Counted from the first letter of the stretch, positions 30,043 to 41,931 are shown. The stretch is DNA of 64,000 nt from Haemophilus parainfluenzae (GCF_900638025.1 NZ_LR134481.1:930001-994000); one strand, 5' to 3'. Numbers and translations are program-made. Notes: generated by a model from the sequence alone, not told the origin.

Positions 30043-31452
30043 TTAGTTTAATGTTACGTCACGAATATCAACGAATTTACCGAACATTCCCGCTGCGGCA
30101 GCCATGGCAGGGCTCACCAAGTGAGTGCGACCATTACGGCCTTGGCGACCTTCAAAGTTACGGTTTGAAGTGGACGCGCAGCGTTCCCATTCACCTAAAC
30201 GGTCATCGTTCATCCCTAAACACATGGAACAGCCCGGATTACGCCATTCAGCACCCGCTTCGATAAAGATTTTATCCAAGCCTTCTTTTTCTGCTTGTTC
30301 TTTCACTAATCCGGAACCCGGCACGACTAAAATACGCTTTACGTTATCGGCTTTTTTGCGGCCTTTCATGACAGCCGCTGCCGCACGTAAATCTTCGATA
30401 CGAGCATTAGTACAAGAACCGATAAAGACTTGATCTACCGGAATGTCTTTTAAATCGGTATTCGGTTCTAAACCGATATAATTCAACGCTTTTTCTGCTG
30501 AAGCACGAGTTACCGGATCGGTCATTTCTGCTGGATTTGGCACTGGCTGATCGATACCGATTACTTGGCCTGGGTTTGTTCCCCAAGTTACCTGTGGTGC
30601 AATATCTTTGGCTTCTAACGTGATGACCGTATCAAATTTCGCATCATCATCGGATTTTAAGGTTTTCCAATAAGCAACGGCATCATCCCAATCTTTACCT
30701 TTCGGTGCATGTGGACGCCCTTTTAAGTATTCGAAAGTGGTTTCATCTGGTGCGATTAAGCCTGCTTTGGCGCCCATTTCAATCGCCATATTACAAACGG
30801 TCATACGGCCTTCCATGGAAAGGTCACGAATCGCTTCGCCACAGAATTCCACCACATGGCCTGTACCGCCCGCCATGGTTGTTTTACCGATGATGGCAAG
30901 AATAATATCTTTTGCGGTAATGCCTGGTGCTACTTTGCCACGCACTTCAATTTTCATATTTTTTGCACGAGCTTGTTTTAAGGTTTGTGTGGCTAATACG
31001 TGTTCTACTTCAGATGTACCAATACCAAATGCCAAAGCGCCGAATGCACCGTGAGTGGCGGTATGGGAGTCACCACAAACAATAGTCATGCCCGGTAAGG
31101 TTAAGCCTTGTTCAGGCCCCATCACATGCACGATACCTTGTTCTTTTGTGGTCATATCGAACAATTGAATACCGGTCGCTTTTGTGTTTTTTGCGAGCTC
31201 CAATACTTGAATTTTCGCTTGGCCTTCAAGTTTGTTCACATCACGTACTTGAGTAGAAATACTGTGATCCATGGTGCCGAAAGTTTTGCTTACTTGGCGC
31301 ACTTGTCGGCCCGCAACACGTAAACCGTCAAAGGCTTGTGGACTGGTCACTTCATGGATTAAATGACGGTTAATATATAAAATCGGCGTTTCGCCTTCAG
31401 CTTCGTATACCACGTGGGCATCGAATAATTTTTCGTAAAGAGTTTTTGCCAT
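30043..31452 (-). CDS. leuC: 3-isopropylmalate dehydratase large subunit
   Basis: The aconitase-like catalytic subunit with a 4Fe-4S cluster. I start at the ATG at 31452 ([17 protein letters not shown]), giving 469 aa. An upstream in-frame start adds 21 residues with no family match. Cluster ligand regions are visible as [11 protein letters not shown] and the CSMCLGMN segment. [14 protein letters not shown] is the conserved aconitase-family motif. It is separated from leuB by 78 bases containing an uptake sequence, and sits 10 bases before leuD. Confidence 0.97.
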   Translation of the reverse strand: MAKTLYEKLFDAHVVYEAEGETPILYINRHLIHEVTSPQAFDGLRVAGRQVRQVSKTFGTMDHSISTQVRDVNKLEGQAKIQVLELAKNTKATGIQLFDMTTKEQGIVHVMGPEQGLTLPGMTIVCGDSHTATHGAFGALAFGIGTSEVEHVLATQTLKQARAKNMKIEVRGKVAPGITAKDIILAIIGKTTMAGGTGHVVEFCGEAIRDLSMEGRMTVCNMAIEMGAKAGLIAPDETTFEYLKGRPHAPKGKDWDDAVAYWKTLKSDDDAKFDTVITLEAKDIAPQVTWGTNPGQVIGIDQPVPNPAEMTDPVTRASAEKALNYIGLEPNTDLKDIPVDQVFIGSCTNARIEDLRAAAAVMKGRKKADNVKRILVVPGSGLVKEQAEKEGLDKIFIEAGAEWRNPGCSMCLGMNDDRLGEWERCASTSNRNFEGRQGRNGRTHLVSPAMAAAAGMFGKFVDIRDVTLN

Positions 31453-31530
31453 AATTTTTCTCAATTCGTTAGAGTAGCAAGTGCGGTCAAATTTTAGGGT
31501 GTTTTTAAACTGCACTTTAATTGTTTTTTA

Positions 31531-32769
<1,239 letters not shown>

Positions 32770-32771
32770 GG

Positions 32772-34319
32772 TTAATGATGTTTATGATTTTTAATATCTG
32801 CTACCTTATGCGCGCGATAAATCGCGTTGATCGCGTGAACTAAGGCAAGGGCTGATGATTCAACAATGTCAGTAGCCAAACCAACACCATGGAATTTACG
32901 GCCTTCATGTTCAACCACGATATCCACCTGACCTAACGCTTCAGCACCTTCGCCTTTCGCGGTTAAATTATAGTGAGACATTTTGATTTCTAAGCCAGTT
33001 AAGTCCAAGATAGCATTGTAAACCGCATCAACCGGACCATTACCACCGATAGAGGAGGTACTTAATTTATTGCCATCCAATTCCACTTGAACAAATGCAG
33101 TTGCTGGATATTCTTTAGTGGAGTGTGCAGAAAGTTTATCTAATACTAAACGATCTTCATCACCTTGTTGCATGTCGATAAACGCTAATGCTTCCAAGTC
33201 ATAATCAAACACTTGGCCTTTTTTGTCTGCCAATTTCAAGAAAGATTCGTACAATTTATCCAAATCGTAATCTTGCTCGGTGTAACCCATATCTGCCATA
33301 TGACCTTTCACGGCTGCGCGACCAGAACGTGCAGTTAAGTTCAATTTCTCTTTCTTCAAGCCAATAGTTTCTGGTGACATGATTTCGTAGGTATTTTGGT
33401 TTTTTAACATACCATCTTGGTGAATACCGGATGAATGTGCGAAAGCATTCGAACCTACAATCGCTTTATTCGGTTGGATTGGCATATTACAAAGTTGGCT
33501 CACCATTTGGCTTACACGATGAATTTCTTGTGTGTTGATACGTGTATCCACACCCATGAATTCTTGACGCACTTTCATTGCCATCACCACTTCTTCAAGT
33601 GAAGTGTTACCCGCACGTTCGCCAATGCCATTAATGGTACATTCAATTTGGCGTGCACCATTTTGTACAGCAGTTAAGGAGTTAGCGGTTGCCATACCTA
33701 AGTCATTGTGGCAATGTACGGAAATCACAGCTTTATCGATATTTGGTACGCGGTTACGTACTTCAGCAATAATATTGCCGAATTGATTAGGTAAGCAGAA
33801 ACCAACAGTATCAGGAATATTTACAGTTGTTGCACCTGCATTAATTGCCGCTTCAACAATACGACAAATATTGTCGATACCTGTACGGCCCGCATCTTCG
33901 CAAGAAAATTCTACATCGTCAGTATAATTACGTGCATGTTTTACTGCGGCTACAGCCATTTCAACGACATCATCAAAGGTACGTTTTAATTTGGCTTCAA
34001 CGTGTAATGCTGAAACTGCAATAAATGTATGGATACGAAACGCTTCTGCCACTTTTAAGGCTTCAGCTGCAGCATCAATATCTTTAATTACCGCACGGGA
34101 AAGTGCCGCAACACGACTATTTTTGATATGGCGTGCAATAGTTTGAACAGATTCAAAATCACCTTGAGAAGAAACAGGGAAACCGACTTCCATCACATCC
34201 ACGCCTAGACGTTCAAGTGCTAAAGCAATCTGTAATTTCTCTTTAACGGTTAAGCTTGCTTTTAACGCTTGTTCGCCATCACGCAAGGTGGTATCAAAAA
34301 TAATAACGCGATCTGTCAT
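32772..34319 (-). CDS. leuA: 2-isopropylmalate synthase
   Basis: Condenses acetyl-CoA with 2-ketoisovalerate, the committed and leucine-inhibited step. The 515-residue protein has an N-terminal HMGL-like barrel ([16 protein letters not shown] near residue 8; [23 protein letters not shown]). A linker follows, then the C-terminal regulatory LeuA domain from about 390. It is the first structural gene of leuABCD and is preceded by a leader peptide and attenuator. An uptake sequence lies between the attenuator and the ATG. Confidence 0.98.
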   Translation of the reverse strand: MTDRVIIFDTTLRDGEQALKASLTVKEKLQIALALERLGVDVMEVGFPVSSQGDFESVQTIARHIKNSRVAALSRAVIKDIDAAAEALKVAEAFRIHTFIAVSALHVEAKLKRTFDDVVEMAVAAVKHARNYTDDVEFSCEDAGRTGIDNICRIVEAAINAGATTVNIPDTVGFCLPNQFGNIIAEVRNRVPNIDKAVISVHCHNDLGMATANSLTAVQNGARQIECTINGIGERAGNTSLEEVVMAMKVRQEFMGVDTRINTQEIHRVSQMVSQLCNMPIQPNKAIVGSNAFAHSSGIHQDGMLKNQNTYEIMSPETIGLKKEKLNLTARSGRAAVKGHMADMGYTEQDYDLDKLYESFLKLADKKGQVFDYDLEALAFIDMQQGDEDRLVLDKLSAHSTKEYPATAFVQVELDGNKLSTSSIGGNGPVDAVYNAILDLTGLEIKMSHYNLTAKGEGAEALGQVDIVVEHEGRKFHGVGLATDIVESSALALVHAINAIYRAHKVADIKNHKHH

Positions 34320-34376
34320 AGTATTTTCCTTCTTTTATCACTCAAAGTGCGGTCATTTTTACCGTGATTTTAAAAC

Positions 34377-34407
34377 GAAAAAACCCGCAATCTTAAAAGT
34401 ACGGGTT
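34377..34407 (-). terminator. leu operon attenuator
   Basis: On the minus strand AACCCGTA, a short loop and a pairing arm ending GCGGGTT run into TTTTTTCG: a rho-independent terminator. It sits about 40 bases after the leader-peptide stop and about 60 bases before leuA. This is the position expected for transcription attenuation by leucyl-tRNA supply. Confidence 0.85.
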
Positions 34408-34448
34408 GATAATAGATTTTTTACATAAAGGTGTTTTTTATCCACAAC

Positions 34449-34508
34449 TTAGCCGCACAAAGAATGTGAGAGCAGGAGGTTGAGAGATAAATACACAGCT
34501 TGGTACAT
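34449..34508 (-). CDS. leuL: leu operon leader peptide
   Basis: A 19-codon ORF with an AGGAT Shine-Dalgarno about 8 bases before the ATG. It encodes MYQAVYLSLNLLLSHSLCG. Six of 19 residues are leucine (TTA, CTC, CTC, CTG, CTC, TTG), including three consecutive Leu codons; CTC is a rare codon in such AT-rich genomes. It lies between a good promoter and an intrinsic terminator ahead of leuA. Under leucine starvation ribosomes should stall here and let RNA polymerase read into leuABCD. It is too short to be found by length-based gene calling. Confidence 0.88.
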   Translation of the reverse strand: MYQAVYLSLNLLLSHSLCG

Positions 34509-34549
34509 AAAAAGATAATCCTGTAAAAAAATTCTGTAAAACGCTGTCC

Positions 34550-34577
34550 ATATTACGGATAAAAATTTTGCTGTCAA
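34550..34577 (-). promoter_or_regulatory. leu operon promoter
   Basis: On the minus strand a consensus -35 TTGACA and a -10 TAATAT are separated by 16 bases. The predicted start is about 35 bases upstream of the leader ATG. Confidence 0.82.
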
Positions 34578-34755
34578 ATCATTTTTTAGTGATTTATATT
34601 TTGAATTAATATATTCGTATTGTTGTAAAAGTTTATTATTCTAAATATATGCTGGTGTGTAGAGTTTATCGCTGAAAAGATCTTTAATAGAGCCATTTTT
34701 ATACTGCTTTATTCATTATTTTTGGTATGCAGATTTTTTCTAAAATTTTTTCGTT

Positions 34756-34777
34756 TTTTGCGATCTGAATCGTAAAA
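34756..34777 (+). promoter_or_regulatory. CRP-S (Sxy-dependent) competence site upstream of dprA
   Basis: TTTTGCGATCTGAATCGTAA followed by AA matches the competence-type CRP site, with TGCGA replacing the usual TGTGA in one half. In Haemophilus these sites need both CRP and Sxy. A -10-like CATAAT at 34815-34820 puts the site centre about 60 bases upstream of the likely start. dprA is a known member of this regulon in H. influenzae. Confidence 0.8.
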
Positions 34778-34843
34778 TTAAGACAAATCTTTCATTTTTT
34801 GAGACCAATCTCGTCATAATTGTCTTTTTAAAGGAGAGAATAA

Positions 34844-35962
34844 ATGAGCGATTTTGCGTCGATTTTATTGCGGTTGTCACAAGTACCCAAATTAGGCAGT
34901 GTGCGAATTCAACAAATTCTGGCCCATGTGAATATAGAAGACTTATTAAATTATGATGAAGTGGCATTTCAACAAATGGGCTGGGATGCTTTGCAGATTC
35001 GTCGTTGGTTTCAGCCTGAAATGAAATTCATTGAGCCCGCTTTGAGTTGGGCCGAAAAAGAAGGGCATCATTTAATTCACAGTTTTTCAGATGAGTATCC
35101 TTTTTTACTCAAACAAATTAGTGGTTTTCCGCCTTTATTATTTGTGAAAGGCAATCTGACCGCACTTTTTGCTCAGCAAATTGCCATGGTTGGGAGTCGT
35201 TATTGCTCAGCTTATGGGGAATATTGGGCAAAATATTTTGCGACAGAGCTTTCTCTCGCAGGATTGACGGTGACGAGTGGTCTTGCATTAGGTATTGATG
35301 GATTTAGTCATCAAGCGGTGGTGGATATTCAAGGACAGACCATTGCCGTATTGGGCAGTGGATTAGCGCATATTTATCCTGCTAAACACCGACGATTAGC
35401 GGATCAAATTATCGAGAATAACGGCGCGTTAGTTTCTGAATTTATCCCTACGCAAGCACCGATTGCTGAAAATTTTCCTCGTCGTAATCGCATTATTAGC
35501 GGGCTTTCATTGGGGACTTTGGTCATTGAAGCCACAGAGAAAAGCGGTTCATTGATTACGGCGCGTTATGCCTTAGAACAAAATCGTGATATTTTTGCAT
35601 TGCCGGGGAATATTCAAAGTGAATACAGTCAAGGTTGCCACAAATTGATTAAGCAAGGTGCGATGTTGGTGGAAAATGTCAAAGATATTTTAGATAGTCT
35701 TAACCATAGTGTTGTTTTTCAGCCACCAGTACATAATACGCAAATTAATAAGCCGATAGCTCAACCGCTCACAGCAAAAACACCAGTTGTGGAGCCGAGT
35801 CATCCTGAACTTTATCAACATATCAGTTATACACCGGTAAGTCTTGATGATTTATCTGTAGCATTGAATTTGCCGGTGGATTCGCTTTTAGTGCAGTTAT
35901 TAGATTTGGAGTTACAAGATTTAATCGTCAATGAGAATGGGCTCTATAAGCGGGTAGCATAA
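34844..35962 (+). CDS. dprA: DNA processing protein DprA
   Basis: Binds incoming single-stranded DNA during natural transformation and loads RecA. The 372-residue product has an N-terminal helical domain and a Rossmann-like DprA core ([11 protein letters not shown] near 119, [35 protein letters not shown]). A C-terminal winged-helix-like domain follows from about 310. It starts behind SD AAGGAGAG and is divergent from leuA. The upstream CRP-S site places it in the competence regulon. An uptake sequence at 35158 encodes LTALF. Confidence 0.96.
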   Translation: MSDFASILLRLSQVPKLGSVRIQQILAHVNIEDLLNYDEVAFQQMGWDALQIRRWFQPEMKFIEPALSWAEKEGHHLIHSFSDEYPFLLKQISGFPPLLFVKGNLTALFAQQIAMVGSRYCSAYGEYWAKYFATELSLAGLTVTSGLALGIDGFSHQAVVDIQGQTIAVLGSGLAHIYPAKHRRLADQIIENNGALVSEFIPTQAPIAENFPRRNRIISGLSLGTLVIEATEKSGSLITARYALEQNRDIFALPGNIQSEYSQGCHKLIKQGAMLVENVKDILDSLNHSVVFQPPVHNTQINKPIAQPLTAKTPVVEPSHPELYQHISYTPVSLDDLSVALNLPVDSLLVQLLDLELQDLIVNENGLYKRVA

Positions 35963-36025
35963 ACGGGGTGGAGCGAGGAGGCAATCCTGTGCTAAGATAC
36001 GATTCCGTTCTAGAAAGGAGAACCT

Positions 36026-36802
36026 ATGTTAACCATTATTTCCCCGGCAAAAACCTTAGATTTTGAAAGTGCGGTCAGAAATCTTCCTGTTTCTCAACCG
36101 CACTTGACGGATTATAGTGAGCAACTGATTGAAATCTGCCGTCAATTATCTCCCCAAGATCTTTCTTCCTTAATGTCTATAAGCGATAAACTTGCAGGCC
36201 TAAATGTCGCTCGTTTTGCGGAATGGACAAAATCTCACAACGAAAAAAATTCACGCGCAGCCATTTGGGCATTCAAAGGTGATGTTTACACCGGCTTAGA
36301 TGCTGATAGTTTATCTGATGAAGATGTACAATTCGCTCAACGTCATTTACGTATGCTTTCTGGTTTATATGGTTTACTTAAACCCCTTGATTTAATGCAA
36401 CCTTACCGCTTGGAAATGGGCACGAAATTAGCAAATCCAAAAGGGAAAGATCTTTATGCTTTTTGGGGAAATATCATCACTCAATCAGTACAACAGGCAC
36501 TTAATGAGCAAGGTGATCGTGTGTTGATCAATTTAGCTTCAGATGAGTATTATAAATCAGTGAAAGAGAGCCAATTAGATGCACAGATTGTTAAGCCAGT
36601 TTTCTTAGATAATAAGAATGGTCAATACAAAGTGATCAGCTTTTATGCGAAAAAAGCTCGTGGTTTAATGTGTCGTTTTATCATTCAAAATTGTTTACAA
36701 CGTGTTGAACAACTTAAAGAGTTTGACCTTGGTGGTTATTGGTTTGATGCAGCATCCTCTACTGAAAAAGAATTTGTATTTAAGCGAGATATTAATGAAT
36801 AA
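36026..36802 (+). CDS. yaaA: Peroxide stress protein YaaA (DUF328)
   Basis: A cytoplasmic protein that lowers free iron under peroxide stress in E. coli. The 258-residue product begins [15 protein letters not shown], the family signature, and contains [20 protein letters not shown] and [18 protein letters not shown] precedes the ATG. Two uptake sequences in opposite orientation fall in codons 14-27. The stop overlaps the start of the next lipoprotein gene by 8 bases, so the two are translated from one mRNA. Confidence 0.95.
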   Translation: MLTIISPAKTLDFESAVRNLPVSQPHLTDYSEQLIEICRQLSPQDLSSLMSISDKLAGLNVARFAEWTKSHNEKNSRAAIWAFKGDVYTGLDADSLSDEDVQFAQRHLRMLSGLYGLLKPLDLMQPYRLEMGTKLANPKGKDLYAFWGNIITQSVQQALNEQGDRVLINLASDEYYKSVKESQLDAQIVKPVFLDNKNGQYKVISFYAKKARGLMCRFIIQNCLQRVEQLKEFDLGGYWFDAASSTEKEFVFKRDINE

Positions 36803-37388
36803 AATTCTTGTTATATTGACCGCACTTTTACTCTCAGGTTGTGCGGCAAAGGTGAGTCAGCTTCAAACGCCTAAAAAAATTGAGTACAACGGTAAAACCT
36901 ATAAGCTTACTGCAAGCCAAGATTTGGGGACGATTGCACGTTACGTTTATCTGATAGAGCCAGATACATTAGAAAATTGGCAATCTCAGATTGAAGTGTT
37001 GTTTGATCGCGATCTGGTTCGTACTATAGAACAACGCGTGACATTACGTGAGCGAGTGTATCGTAATTTGGGTGTGCAAGATTTCAAAATTCGTGCCAAT
37101 TCAACGAATCCGAAAAAGCCCGTGACAGAATTAAACGGCTATGTCATTTATGCCCCGACAGAACAAAATCCGTCTTGGCAGGTAGATATTGCGAAAGGAA
37201 AAAATATTCCTTCTTGTGGTTTTGTACAATATCAATATTCCCAAAAAGTAGAACAAGGTAAAAAATTTCAACGTTTAAGTAAAGTAAAGATAGTAAGACA
37301 TTTAGAAAAATATTTAGTGGCGAAAGAAAGTAAGACATTACAAAAAGCAGATTTGTCTTGGAAGTGTGAAAATCATTTTAATTACTAA
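36795..37388 (+). CDS. Lipoprotein of unknown function
   Basis: I start at the ATG at 36795, which overlaps the yaaA stop (ATGAATAA), giving 197 aa with a lipoprotein signal peptide ([16 protein letters not shown], Cys16). The hydrophobic core LTALL is encoded by an uptake sequence (TTGACCGCACTT). The mature part starts with [16 protein letters not shown] and has two later cysteines ([16 protein letters not shown]). It sits between yaaA and pfkA, a gene order I associate with H. influenzae, where it is also a hypothetical protein. No function can be assigned. Confidence 0.8.
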   Translation: MNKILVILTALLLSGCAAKVSQLQTPKKIEYNGKTYKLTASQDLGTIARYVYLIEPDTLENWQSQIEVLFDRDLVRTIEQRVTLRERVYRNLGVQDFKIRANSTNPKKPVTELNGYVIYAPTEQNPSWQVDIAKGKNIPSCGFVQYQYSQKVEQGKKFQRLSKVKIVRHLEKYLVAKESKTLQKADLSWKCENHFNY

Positions 37389-37499
37389 AACTTATAACTA
37401 GATCAAATCTGGCGTAAATTTTAAAAATTTTGCTAGAGCAGAAATAGTGGATAGTGTAATCTTATTATCAGTTATTTTTAGAATGCAAAGTAGGTAAGT

Positions 37500-38465
37500 A
37501 TGATTAAAAAAATTGCGGTATTAACTAGTGGTGGCGATGCACCAGGCATGAATGCTGCTATTCGTGCTGTTGTTCGCGCAGCTCTTGCAGAAGGGCTTGA
37601 AGTATTCGGCATTTATGATGGTTATCAAGGCTTATATAACAATAAAATCAAACAGTTAAACCGTTATAGCGTCTCAGACGTGATTAACCGAGGGGGTACA
37701 TTCTTAGGGTCTGCTCGTTTCCCTGAATTTAAGGATCCTGCTGTACGTGAAAAATGTGCAGAAATTTTACGTTCTCACGGTATTGATGCTTTAGTTGTTA
37801 TCGGGGGGGACGGTTCTTATATGGGGGCAAAATTGCTCACAGAAGAACATGGTTTCCCTTGCGTAGGTATTCCAGGCACGATTGATAACGATGTAGCAGG
37901 CACAGATTATACAATCGGTTATGAAACGGCCCTACAAACAGCAGTGGATGCCATTGACCGTTTACGTGACACCTCAAGTTCTCACCAACGTATTTCTATC
38001 GTAGAAATCATGGGTCGTCACTGTAGTGACTTAACCATTTCAGCTGGTATTGCTGGTGGTTGTGAGTATATCGTGGCATCTGAAATGGAATTTAATCGAG
38101 AAGAATTAATTCGTCAAATTGAACGCAGTATTATTCGTGGAAAACGTCATGCCATTATTGCGATTACTGAATTAATCACAGACGTACATTCTCTTGCTCG
38201 TGAGATTGAAGCTCGTGTAGGCCATGAAACCCGTGCAACGGTATTAGGCCATATTCAACGTGGTGGCTCACCTTGTGCTTTTGACCGAATCTTAGGTTCT
38301 CGTATGGGCTCGTATGCAGTAGACTTATTGTTACAAGGGAAAGGTGGCTACTGCGTGGGCATTCAAAATGAAAAATTAGTTCACCACGATATTATTGATG
38401 CAATTAACAATATGCGCCGTGAATTTAAAGCAGATTGGTTAGAAATGGCTAAACGCTTAGAATAA
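37500..38465 (+). CDS. pfkA: 6-phosphofructokinase
   Basis: ATP-dependent phosphorylation of fructose 6-phosphate, the committed step of glycolysis. The 321-residue product begins [20 protein letters not shown] (the ATP-binding loop). It continues with GGDGSYMGA, the catalytic [15 protein letters not shown] and MGRHCSDLT. Length equals that of the E. coli PfkA family (320 aa). It is transcribed alone and followed by a strong bidirectional hairpin. Confidence 0.98.
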   Translation: MIKKIAVLTSGGDAPGMNAAIRAVVRAALAEGLEVFGIYDGYQGLYNNKIKQLNRYSVSDVINRGGTFLGSARFPEFKDPAVREKCAEILRSHGIDALVVIGGDGSYMGAKLLTEEHGFPCVGIPGTIDNDVAGTDYTIGYETALQTAVDAIDRLRDTSSSHQRISIVEIMGRHCSDLTISAGIAGGCEYIVASEMEFNREELIRQIERSIIRGKRHAIIAITELITDVHSLAREIEARVGHETRATVLGHIQRGGSPCAFDRILGSRMGSYAVDLLLQGKGGYCVGIQNEKLVHHDIIDAINNMRREFKADWLEMAKRLE

Positions 38466-38492
38466 TCTTTTTACGGTTATTTAAAACAAAAG

Positions 38493-38529
38493 AAATCGGG
38501 CTAAAACAATGATTGTTTTAGCCCGATTT
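38493..38529. terminator. Bidirectional terminator between pfkA and the UhpC-like gene
   Basis: A 17-18 bp stem, AAATCGGGCTAAAACAAT paired with its complement, with T-runs on both sides, between two convergent genes. Confidence 0.92.
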
Positions 38530-38543
38530 TTATATGCCCTAGA

Positions 38544-39869
38544 TTAAGCTTTTAGCTTATTTCTCTTACGTTGTAAGAAGTACACTAAAACGAGTAATAA
38601 TGCACAAGCGAGAGAAACGATAAATAAGCTACCAAAGAATCCATTCCAATGGAGAGATTGAATAATCCACGCTAATGGTGCACCAGCCGCGGCTGCACCA
38701 ATATAGGCGAACAGACTAACGAAACCGGTAGAAGAACCTGAAGCATGTTTATGGGAGTTTTCCGCCGCCGCCATAGCGATAAGGAATTGTGGACCGAAGA
38801 TAAAGAATCCCATTAGGAAGAATAGTCCACACATAACGAAATAATTATCACTAGGGATGAACCATAATGCTAAGGAAGTTGAAATAATACCTAACACATA
38901 AATAATATTCATTTGGGTACGGTTTCCGTTGAAGAATTTATCAGAACCCCAACCTGCAAAAAGCGCACCTAAGAATCCGCCGATTTCAAAGAAAGAAACA
39001 GCTGAGTTCGCTTTAAGTAAGTCATAACCGTGGGTTTCTGTTAAATACAAGTTACCCCAGTCATTGATACCGGTACGGATGATATAAATAAAACACCAAG
39101 AAAAGGCTAATGCCCAGATAATGCTGTTTTTAAACACATAAATTTTAAGGATTTCCCAGTTAGATAAACCTAAACCTTCATTTTCATGTTCTTTTTCCGC
39201 GATATCATTACGCCATTCACCCACAGTTGGGAGACCCATTGACGTTGGGCGATCGCGTAATAAGAAGCAAAGGGCAAAACCAATGACACAGGCAATAATT
39301 CCCGGTACGATCATGCCGTAACGCCATCCCCAATAAAGGGCTACTGCACCAGATAAAATTGGGATAAGCGCACCACCTAAGTTATGTGAGGTATTCCAAA
39401 TAGCCCACCATAAACCACGTTCATTACGTGAGTACCAAGTATTCAGGATTTTTGAACATGGAGGCCAACCCCAACCTTGGAAAAAGGCGTTGATCATCCA
39501 AAGGGTGATAAACATAAAGACAGATGAGCTCATACCGAATAGAATATTGACGACACCTGTCATCATTAAGCCAATTCCCATAAAGTAACGAGGGTTAGAG
39601 CGGTCACCAAGTACACCTGATAAGAATTTAGATACACCGTAGGTGAGATAAAACACAGTACCCATGATCCCGATATCGGCTTTTTGTAGCCCGAGATCTG
39701 TCAGCATGGCAGGCATAACGAAGTTAAAACTTTTACGAGTAAAATAGAAAACGGCGTAGCCGATATAACTGGTAATCATCAAATGTAATCGCCAGTAACG
39801 ATAAGTTTTATCGATCTCCTCTTTGCTTTTCGTAACCGGTAAATCCGGTGGTACACTGAAGATACCCAT
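38544..39869 (-). CDS. UhpC-like organophosphate:phosphate antiporter (MFS)
   Basis: A 441-residue, 12-segment major facilitator of the GlpT/UhpT/UhpC family. It shares TRKSFNFVMPAM, YGVSKFLSGVLGDRSNPRYF, NAFFQGWGWPPC and GINDWGNLY with E. coli UhpC, the hexose-phosphate sensor, rather than with UhpT. No uhpA/uhpB two-component genes or uhpT are adjacent, so here it may simply be a transporter. The substrate (a sugar phosphate or related organophosphate) is inferred from the family. An SD-like GGAGAAAT precedes the ATG. The gene is flanked by unrelated pfkA and folA. Confidence 0.82.
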   Translation of the reverse strand: MGIFSVPPDLPVTKSKEEIDKTYRYWRLHLMITSYIGYAVFYFTRKSFNFVMPAMLTDLGLQKADIGIMGTVFYLTYGVSKFLSGVLGDRSNPRYFMGIGLMMTGVVNILFGMSSSVFMFITLWMINAFFQGWGWPPCSKILNTWYSRNERGLWWAIWNTSHNLGGALIPILSGAVALYWGWRYGMIVPGIIACVIGFALCFLLRDRPTSMGLPTVGEWRNDIAEKEHENEGLGLSNWEILKIYVFKNSIIWALAFSWCFIYIIRTGINDWGNLYLTETHGYDLLKANSAVSFFEIGGFLGALFAGWGSDKFFNGNRTQMNIIYVLGIISTSLALWFIPSDNYFVMCGLFFLMGFFIFGPQFLIAMAAAENSHKHASGSSTGFVSLFAYIGAAAAGAPLAWIIQSLHWNGFFGSLFIVSLACALLLVLVYFLQRKRNKLKA

Positions 39870-40007
39870 AATATTTCTCCTCTAATGATAATAAATCGTT
39901 CCAGTATATTACAAAGCCGGTTCTCAAAAGGGGACTCAGATCAAAAAATGGGGGATTTATAGGAAAAAATAGCTTGATGAATAGTTGATTTGATAATGAA
40001 CGAATAA

Positions 40008-40045
40008 GTGCGGTCAGAAATTTTAGTTTTTTGATCGCACTTTAT
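40008..40045 (-). terminator. Possible folA terminator built from an imperfect USS pair
   Basis: AAGTGCGGTC and GATCGCACTT (one base off the uptake core) face each other across an AT-rich loop about 30 bases after the folA stop. The T-run on the minus strand is weak. Confidence 0.5.
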
Positions 40046-40072
40046 TAGGTTTAAGGATGGTTTGGGCGAGTT

Positions 40073-40558
40073 TTATGCTTTACGTTGCAAAATTAAAAAA
40101 CGGCAATCATAGGGATTGTCTTCATCAGTTTGGCGATATTCTTCAAACTCGATGTTCCATTCAGACCAATTAATTTCAGGGAAGAAGGTATCGCCGTCAA
40201 TGTTTGCTTGAATTTGTGTGAGATATAGTTTATCTGCTTTAGGTAAATATTGTTTAAATAACTCGCCGCCGCCAATCAACATAATTTCATCAAATTCTTT
40301 GACAAAATCGACCGCACTTTCAAAATTCTCTTTCCAGATGACACCTTCATGTTCGTAAGGCGTGCGTGAAAGGACGATATTGGTCCGTTTAGGCAATGGG
40401 CGACCAATGCTTTCAAAGGTTTTACGACCCATAATGACCGGTTTGCCTGTAGTGTTTTTACGAAACCAGGTTAAATCAGCAGGTAAGTGCCAAGGCATTT
40501 GATTATCTTTTCCGATGACGTTATTTTTTGTTGTCGCAACGATCAAACTTAATGTCAT
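40073..40558 (-). CDS. folA: Dihydrofolate reductase
   Basis: NADPH-dependent reduction of dihydrofolate. I start at the ATG at 40558 (MTLSLIVATTKNNVIGKDNQ), which gives 161 aa, the usual size. An in-frame ATG 16 codons upstream adds unrelated residues. Substrate and cofactor motifs are present: MPWHLPADLTWFRKNT (with the active-site Asp), VIMGRKTFESIGRPLP and IGGGELFKQYLP. An uptake sequence lies inside (about 40311). SD AGGATAG precedes the start. It is divergent from proB. Confidence 0.96.
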   Translation of the reverse strand: MTLSLIVATTKNNVIGKDNQMPWHLPADLTWFRKNTTGKPVIMGRKTFESIGRPLPKRTNIVLSRTPYEHEGVIWKENFESAVDFVKEFDEIMLIGGGELFKQYLPKADKLYLTQIQANIDGDTFFPEINWSEWNIEFEEYRQTDEDNPYDCRFLILQRKA

Positions 40559-40699
40559 ATTTTCTATCCTATTTTTCTTTTTTTGCACTATATCATAGCT
40601 ATTCACAAAATCTGTATATAAGGTTGGATTTTTCGTGATTTTTATTAATTTTAGTGCTAATTTAACCGCACTTTTCTATTTTTTCACTGAGGATAAACT

Positions 40700-41809
40700 A
40701 TGTCGGCAAATCGCAAAACAATCGTCGTAAAATTTGGTACTAGCACATTAACGCATGGTTCCCCAAAATTGAATGCGCCTCACATGGTCGATATTGTTCG
40801 CCAGATTGCACAACTTCATCAAGCAGGTTTTCGTGTAGTGATTGTAACATCAGGGGCGATTGCTGCTGGACGACATTATTTAAATCATCCTCAACTTCCT
40901 CCAACCATTGCGTCAAAACAGCTTTTAGCTGCTGTAGGGCAGAGTCAGCTTATTCAAGCCTGGGAAAAATTATTTGCGATTTATGATATTCATATTGGAC
41001 AAATTTTATTAACTCGTGCTGATATTGAAGACCGTGAACGTTTTTTAAATGCACGCGATACATTACATGCGCTGTTGGACAATCATATTATTCCTGTGAT
41101 TAATGAGAATGATGCGGTGGCAACGGCCGAGATTAAAGTAGGGGATAACGATAACTTATCGGCGCTAGTCGCGATTTTAGTGCAAGCGGAACAACTTTAC
41201 TTATTAACGGATCAACAAGGTCTATATGAAAGCGATCCTCGTAAAAATCCAGATGCGAAATTAATTCCAGTGGTTGAGCAAATTACCGATCATATTCGTT
41301 CGATTGCAGGCGGTAGCGGTACAAATCTTGGAACTGGCGGGATGAGTACAAAAATTATTGCGGCAGATGTGGCAACGCGTTCGGGTATTGAAACCATTAT
41401 TGCGCCAGGCAGCCGACCTGATGTTATTGTGGATTTGGCTTACGATAAACCAATTGGCACTAAATTTATTGCTCATCACTCAGATCGTCTAGAAAGCCGT
41501 AAACAGTGGTTATTTGCAGCTCCATCAGCGGGTATGCTGACGATTGATGAAGGTGCTGAAAATGCTATGTTAGCACAGAATAAATCGTTGCTGCCTGCAG
41601 GAATTACGGCTGTGGAAGGGTGTTTCTCACGTGGTGAAGTCGTCAAAATTAAGAATACCTCAGGTAAAGTGATTGCACTTGGTATGCCGCGTTATAACAG
41701 CGATGCGTTGGAATTAATCAAAGGGAAAAAATCCCAGGAAATTGAGCAAATTCTTGGCTATGAGTACGGTGCAGTTGCGTTACATCGTGATGATATGATT
41801 GTGTTATAG
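40700..41809 (+). CDS. proB: Glutamate 5-kinase
   Basis: The first enzyme of proline synthesis, giving gamma-glutamyl phosphate. The 369-residue protein has an amino-acid kinase domain ([42 protein letters not shown]) and a C-terminal PUA domain (about 275-365), like the E. coli enzyme (367 aa). SD GAGGAT lies before the ATG. proA is not adjacent. It stands alone, followed by a 236-base gap holding a leader-like small ORF and a USS-pair terminator. Confidence 0.97.
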   Translation: MSANRKTIVVKFGTSTLTHGSPKLNAPHMVDIVRQIAQLHQAGFRVVIVTSGAIAAGRHYLNHPQLPPTIASKQLLAAVGQSQLIQAWEKLFAIYDIHIGQILLTRADIEDRERFLNARDTLHALLDNHIIPVINENDAVATAEIKVGDNDNLSALVAILVQAEQLYLLTDQQGLYESDPRKNPDAKLIPVVEQITDHIRSIAGGSGTNLGTGGMSTKIIAADVATRSGIETIIAPGSRPDVIVDLAYDKPIGTKFIAHHSDRLESRKQWLFAAPSAGMLTIDEGAENAMLAQNKSLLPAGITAVEGCFSRGEVVKIKNTSGKVIALGMPRYNSDALELIKGKKSQEIEQILGYEYGAVALHRDDMIVL

Positions 41810-41931
41810 CATTAAAGATTTATCATCTACTCAAAGGTTATTCTTGAAAATATCGTAGCCAATTTTAGTGGGTAATATATAGGAGGTATAAGTGTAGCTC
41901 CTTATCGACTAAAGAGGAGCGGGATATTGGC

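Noticed and set aside
34320-34843. T-box or riboswitch controlling leuA
   Set aside because: A leader peptide with Leu codons, a promoter and a terminator explain the layout; no T-box sequence is present and T-boxes are not expected in this lineage.
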